Assembly: GCF_000003815.2 (NCBI RefSeq)
Contig: NC_049987.1
Coordinates: 14,836,484 to 14,900,483, forward strand
Origin: Branchiostoma floridae
Lineage: Eukaryota; Chordata; Leptocardii; Amphioxiformes; Branchiostomatidae
Direction of reading: 5' to 3'
DNA length: 64,000 nt
The notes beneath the pieces are model-generated. The model was not told the origin of the DNA. It did not search any database and was given only the letters and a program-made list of their open reading frames with translations. Positions 60,401 to 64,000 of this stretch are shown piece after piece (position 1 is the stretch's first letter; each line of letters opens with the position of its first letter). The translations under genes and the position numbers were made by a program.

Positions 60401-62220
60401 TATCACAATCAAAACTACAAGTCGTAAGACACGAGGTACCCGTACACCAGGGCGACGCAGCTGGTACTAGTCTGGTAGTCCGCCCGCCTTCTGCGAGGCA
60501 AAGACTCGGTAATAGTTCGCGGTCTCCATTCTAATTGGCAGGTGTTTTGTGTAGGGCTGACCCGCGAACCCTAGCACAGTCACTTCCATTTTTCATGCGT
60601 TTATTCTTTCCGCAAATGAGCTTTTCGACATTTTGGGTTGTAGCGGGAGGACGGAGCCAATAGTCGGGGGGAAAGAAAGGTATACCCGCGGTGTGGGTGT
60701 TCCATAACAACGGGACACGTCAGTTTTTGTAGAACCACAGTCGGTAGTGTGTCCGACATATTGTGGCTTGTATGTACAATATTGTATGCAGCCATGGGTG
60801 ATTATTACGGAAGTATTGTGCACAAGAGCCGCCTTTAAATCAGGGAGTGGCCGGTGTGTCCAGCCGGTATTGTGTCCGGCGGAGTTTGTTCATGTGTCCG
60901 GAGATGTTGATATTGTGTGGGGTGGTCACCAAATGACCGTGACTAGACAACATCTAACGCGACCGCGCCGCTTCAAAGCGCCGCTGCGGGATCAAAAGCT
61001 CCAAAGTTATATTATTCCATTACGTCTACCCCAGACAAAGGAGTCATGGAAATCGAGAAATCATTGAAAAGAGACTTCCAAAATATTTCTTATAGATGGA
61101 GAAATGATGAGTAAGCACAGTTTGAGAGGGCAGCTGTGGAGAAAAAGAGAAAATCGAAATTTTATTAACTCCCCTTCCGTGAAATGCAACGTAACGGTAC
61201 AATTGTCTTTTTGGCTAGTTTTTCTCACTAGTCCATCTGGCTTAAAACTTGGTGTGTTAAAAATGACAGCTGCGGTTAGAGGTACAAATCTGTTTCTTCA
61301 TTTTTTGTGTTCTAAAACATTATATCATCCTTGACTATTATCAAAAACAAGCTTGATTTTCATGTATCAAAGCAATACCATGTGAGTAGGAATATTTGAA
61401 CTATTAAGCTAAAACATTATCAATGTGAAACTTTTTTAGAAAATAATTTCTTTCAGTTTTTTGCTTGTTGTTTGTTGTCCAGGTTGCTTTCAGAGAAAAT
61501 TGACAATTGGTAACGTAGTTGAAACTTGTATGTAATTTGCAAAAATGAGACATCTCTTGTTTTTCTGTCTCACTGTCATTATTCTAAAGTACTGGAAAGG
61601 AACGTTATTTCAAAAGATAAATTCGAAACACCTTTGTAACAAATGGATTTCCTGAACACAAACATCCCTCCAAAACACCGCAGGAAACCCCCTCTTATAA
61701 ATTACGGTTTGTTTGTGGTTCCTTGTTTACTATTTACGTTGGAATTTGAATCTCAACAGCGATGTTTTGAGCTCCCTATGGGTGGCGAGAGTTCTAAAGA
61801 CGAGCGGCGCCTCGGGGCGTTTCGGCTATTTTCGGTCATCTTCGGACGTCGTCGGACCGTGAACTTCGCCAGGTGGCCTGAGTCACGAAGGCGTGGGGGG
61901 AGGGGGGTCATCAACCGTGGCATTCCTAACGAACAAATAACGTCAGTACCCTTTCATCAACTGTTTATGATATAGGGAGCAGAATTCCTCAAGCATTCCC
62001 ATGTGGAATGTTGAATGATTAAAGATCACGACATATTTACGAATGCAATTTCAGAGATTCCGGAGGGTAACGTTATTGTGGACACCTGTGTGGGGATTGT
62101 TCAGGGACTGACCAAAAAGACGTAGCTTTTCTGCTTCTGACATGTCTTTAATGTTAACTCCTTGCGGCCAATCTTAACAATTTTATGGCCTTAGGCTTTT
62201 GTGGCGTCGAAATCTCCATT
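57444..62220. other. Gene-poor stretch
   Basis: No supported gene. CpG-richer islands occur near 60940-61000 and 61760-61900; they contain short frames but no splice-consistent structure. The 132-codon plus frame at 58660-59058 has random composition. Confidence 0.4.
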
Positions 62221-62300
62221 TACAGTCAAATCTGCCTAAGCCGATGACCTGTCATTTTTGTCCGGTCCCTTTGTGACCGTCTTGAGCAGGTTTGACTCTA
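62221..62300. mobile_element. Short 80-bp relative of the 20090-21000 element
   Basis: It starts tacagtcaaatctgcctaag and ends cttgagcaggtttgactcta, an imperfect inverted pair matching the ends of the larger element. It also contains the shared gacctgtca / ccggtccc core. It probably represents the basic MITE unit from which the longer composite grew. Confidence 0.6.
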
Positions 62301-64000
62301 TTGAGAACAAAAGTTTCGTGACCTGTCCCACTTTCAGCTTTAAAAAAAAATCTCCAGCAATTTCAAAGCTGAAATCGCAACCGAAATTGAAAAGGTGTTC
62401 TCAAGAGACAACAAAACACTCGCAAGCCAATCATATTACTAATGGCCATTTTGTGACTATTTGCGTTAATACGCCCCCCTGTATGAGTATTTCGACATGT
62501 CAATAACTAGGTATTATCTAGAAGATTGATGGCTCAGTTAAAAGGTGTTTTATACCGATCATTATGAAATTAATAACATGTTCTTATTTTGAGGAAGGAT
62601 TTTGATTGGTCGCGGTATATGGGTTACATTGAATCTCTTTAGATGGAAATGTAATTTTGGGGTAGCAACAAAAAAGACTTAGCCCATTGGAAAAATTATT
62701 AATATAATGAAATGTCGTTAATGGTATCGCGTTTATTTTCATGATGCAATTCCAAATATGACATAATATCTATTAAGTATTCATTCTTCAACGTTTGGTG
62801 AATTAGTTTGCTAGATTATGAGCATTATTTCATAAATAGATCGCTCCATCATCAACAATATGTGGTAATAGAAAGGCGCATTACATTGAAATGTATCAAA
62901 ACAATTTCTATCCTTTGTAATGCAAACCGTTATTTCATCTTTGCCTGATTTTGTGCATTTAATTGGATATTAGAAGTAAAGTAAAATAGATGCTAGTTGC
63001 AAAGTATAATTTCTAAAGTTGCAGTAAAATGCCACCACGAAATAAAACTTTGCAACAACACGGAATTAATTTTTGTCTCTAAAAAGTATGAAAGAATTGC
63101 AACACTATATGCGAAACAGAACATTGTATCATCTCCATGTCACCCAAAGATGTACTGACGGATTGAAATAAAGTAGCTGTACCAACGACAACAACATTTC
63201 GGCTAAACCATATTTATTTTAAGACTGGCACCTGCATACCCAAAAGCGTGATGTACAAGAATCACCATAGATCTTTTGACTGATCCCATTGCATGGTGGG
63301 AGAACGGCGCACTGTGGGTGATCATATACAAGATGCAAACAAAAATCTCTTTGATACCATGACAACATACTAGTAGACTGGTCTGGACACTTTGCGTCCT
63401 TCGTTAATTCCCATAGTGCTTCATTCTCCCAGCAGGTATTGGGATCCGTGAAAAAGGTCCATGATTGGTCGATATTTCAGATGACACAAATAGTCATTCA
63501 AACTAATCTCCAAGTATATGTTGGAAAGCAAAATCGTAACGTTTTCCTAAGTGTCCGTTTCTGTTACATGTACGTATACACACCGGGGACTGTTAAAAAA
63601 TATTTTACCCCCCCCCCCCCCCCCCCCGACATCTGCTCGGAGGTTACCCACAACCCTGTTCCATGAGCCAATCCGTCTGGTCTAAAAACGAGTGCCAGTC
63701 TTCACTCATGGGAAAACTAACACCCAACACAAAACAAAAACCAATTAAGATTTAATTGAAACTTGCACACACGTATCTAATAAACGTCGGGAAGGCTGAA
63801 TACTCCGGATATTAGCATATCGATCCGTCACTGGTAGAAAAACGTTCTGTCAGTCTGTCAGATATTTTGTCGTTTTTTCATAGAATCCTATATTTATTTG
63901 TGCAAGCTTCTAGCATAGATAGCAAAATGTCTTTTGCATAAATATCTCTAGTATCATTCACCAACAGACTTCCACGAGGGCTAAAATTCAGCTAAGCGTC
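62301..64000. other. AT-rich right end without genes
   Basis: I see no exon or RNA gene. The only notable feature is a run of 20 C residues at 63608-63627. Confidence 0.5.
63608..63627. repeat. Poly-C tract (20 C)
   Basis: An uninterrupted C homopolymer; it is prone to length error in sequencing and could form an i-motif or quadruplex. Confidence 0.85.

Noticed and set aside
61760-61905. GC-rich open segment (MGGESSKDERRLGAFRLF) as a coding exon
   Set aside because: Composition suggests a repeat or CpG island; there is no stop or acceptor arrangement that joins to anything, and no recognisable domain.
1-64000. CRISPR arrays, operons or prokaryotic defence systems
   Set aside because: The window is eukaryotic with spliced genes; no regularly spaced identical repeats or prokaryotic gene clusters were seen.

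Overview
This is animal nuclear DNA. Genes are split into many small exons with GT-AG introns, exon phases join cleanly across introns, and spacers are AT-rich and full of small inverted-repeat elements. The best clue to the species is a minus-strand gene with a classic-cadherin cytoplasmic tail whose ectodomain has only laminin-G and EGF-like domains and no cadherin repeats. From established knowledge, that architecture is known from cephalochordates (the amphioxus BbC cadherins), so the window is most likely Branchiostoma.

Layout. (1) 1-637, minus: 5' end of a secreted or ER JmjC/cupin-like protein running off the left edge. (2) 638-1600: head-to-head spacer shared with the next gene, holding a 365-bp inverted-repeat element and ETS/E-box-like sites. 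(3) 1601-15516, plus: SRRM1 (SRm160), the PWI and RS-rich splicing coactivator, 17 constant exons (863 codons), plus two in-phase 33-nt cassette exons that look like duplicates. (4) 17640-22797, plus: a three-SH3 protein resembling insect Dlish. Its first intron holds a 0.9-kb terminal-inverted-repeat element, and a long hairpin begins at its stop codon. (5) 22994-27025: convergent spacer. (6) 27026-40892, minus: the repeat-less classic cadherin, 13 coding exons, 786 aa. Exon 1 codes only five residues and one base and lies 7.5 kb upstream of exon 2. (7) 40893-64000: gene-poor. It holds one candidate three-exon small gene (54991-56966, plus, 94 aa), an isolated minus-strand exon with good splice sites (51760-51906), a possible first exon (42676-42701), repeats and low-complexity tracts.

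The genes do not form an operon or one pathway. SRRM1 acts in nuclear pre-mRNA processing. The cadherin is an adhesion receptor that should bind p120 and beta-catenin. The SH3 protein is a cortical adaptor candidate. Joins were built by hand from frame, phase and splice motifs. Coordinates are reliable where phases lock and tentative where an exon is isolated. No transcript data or database search was available.
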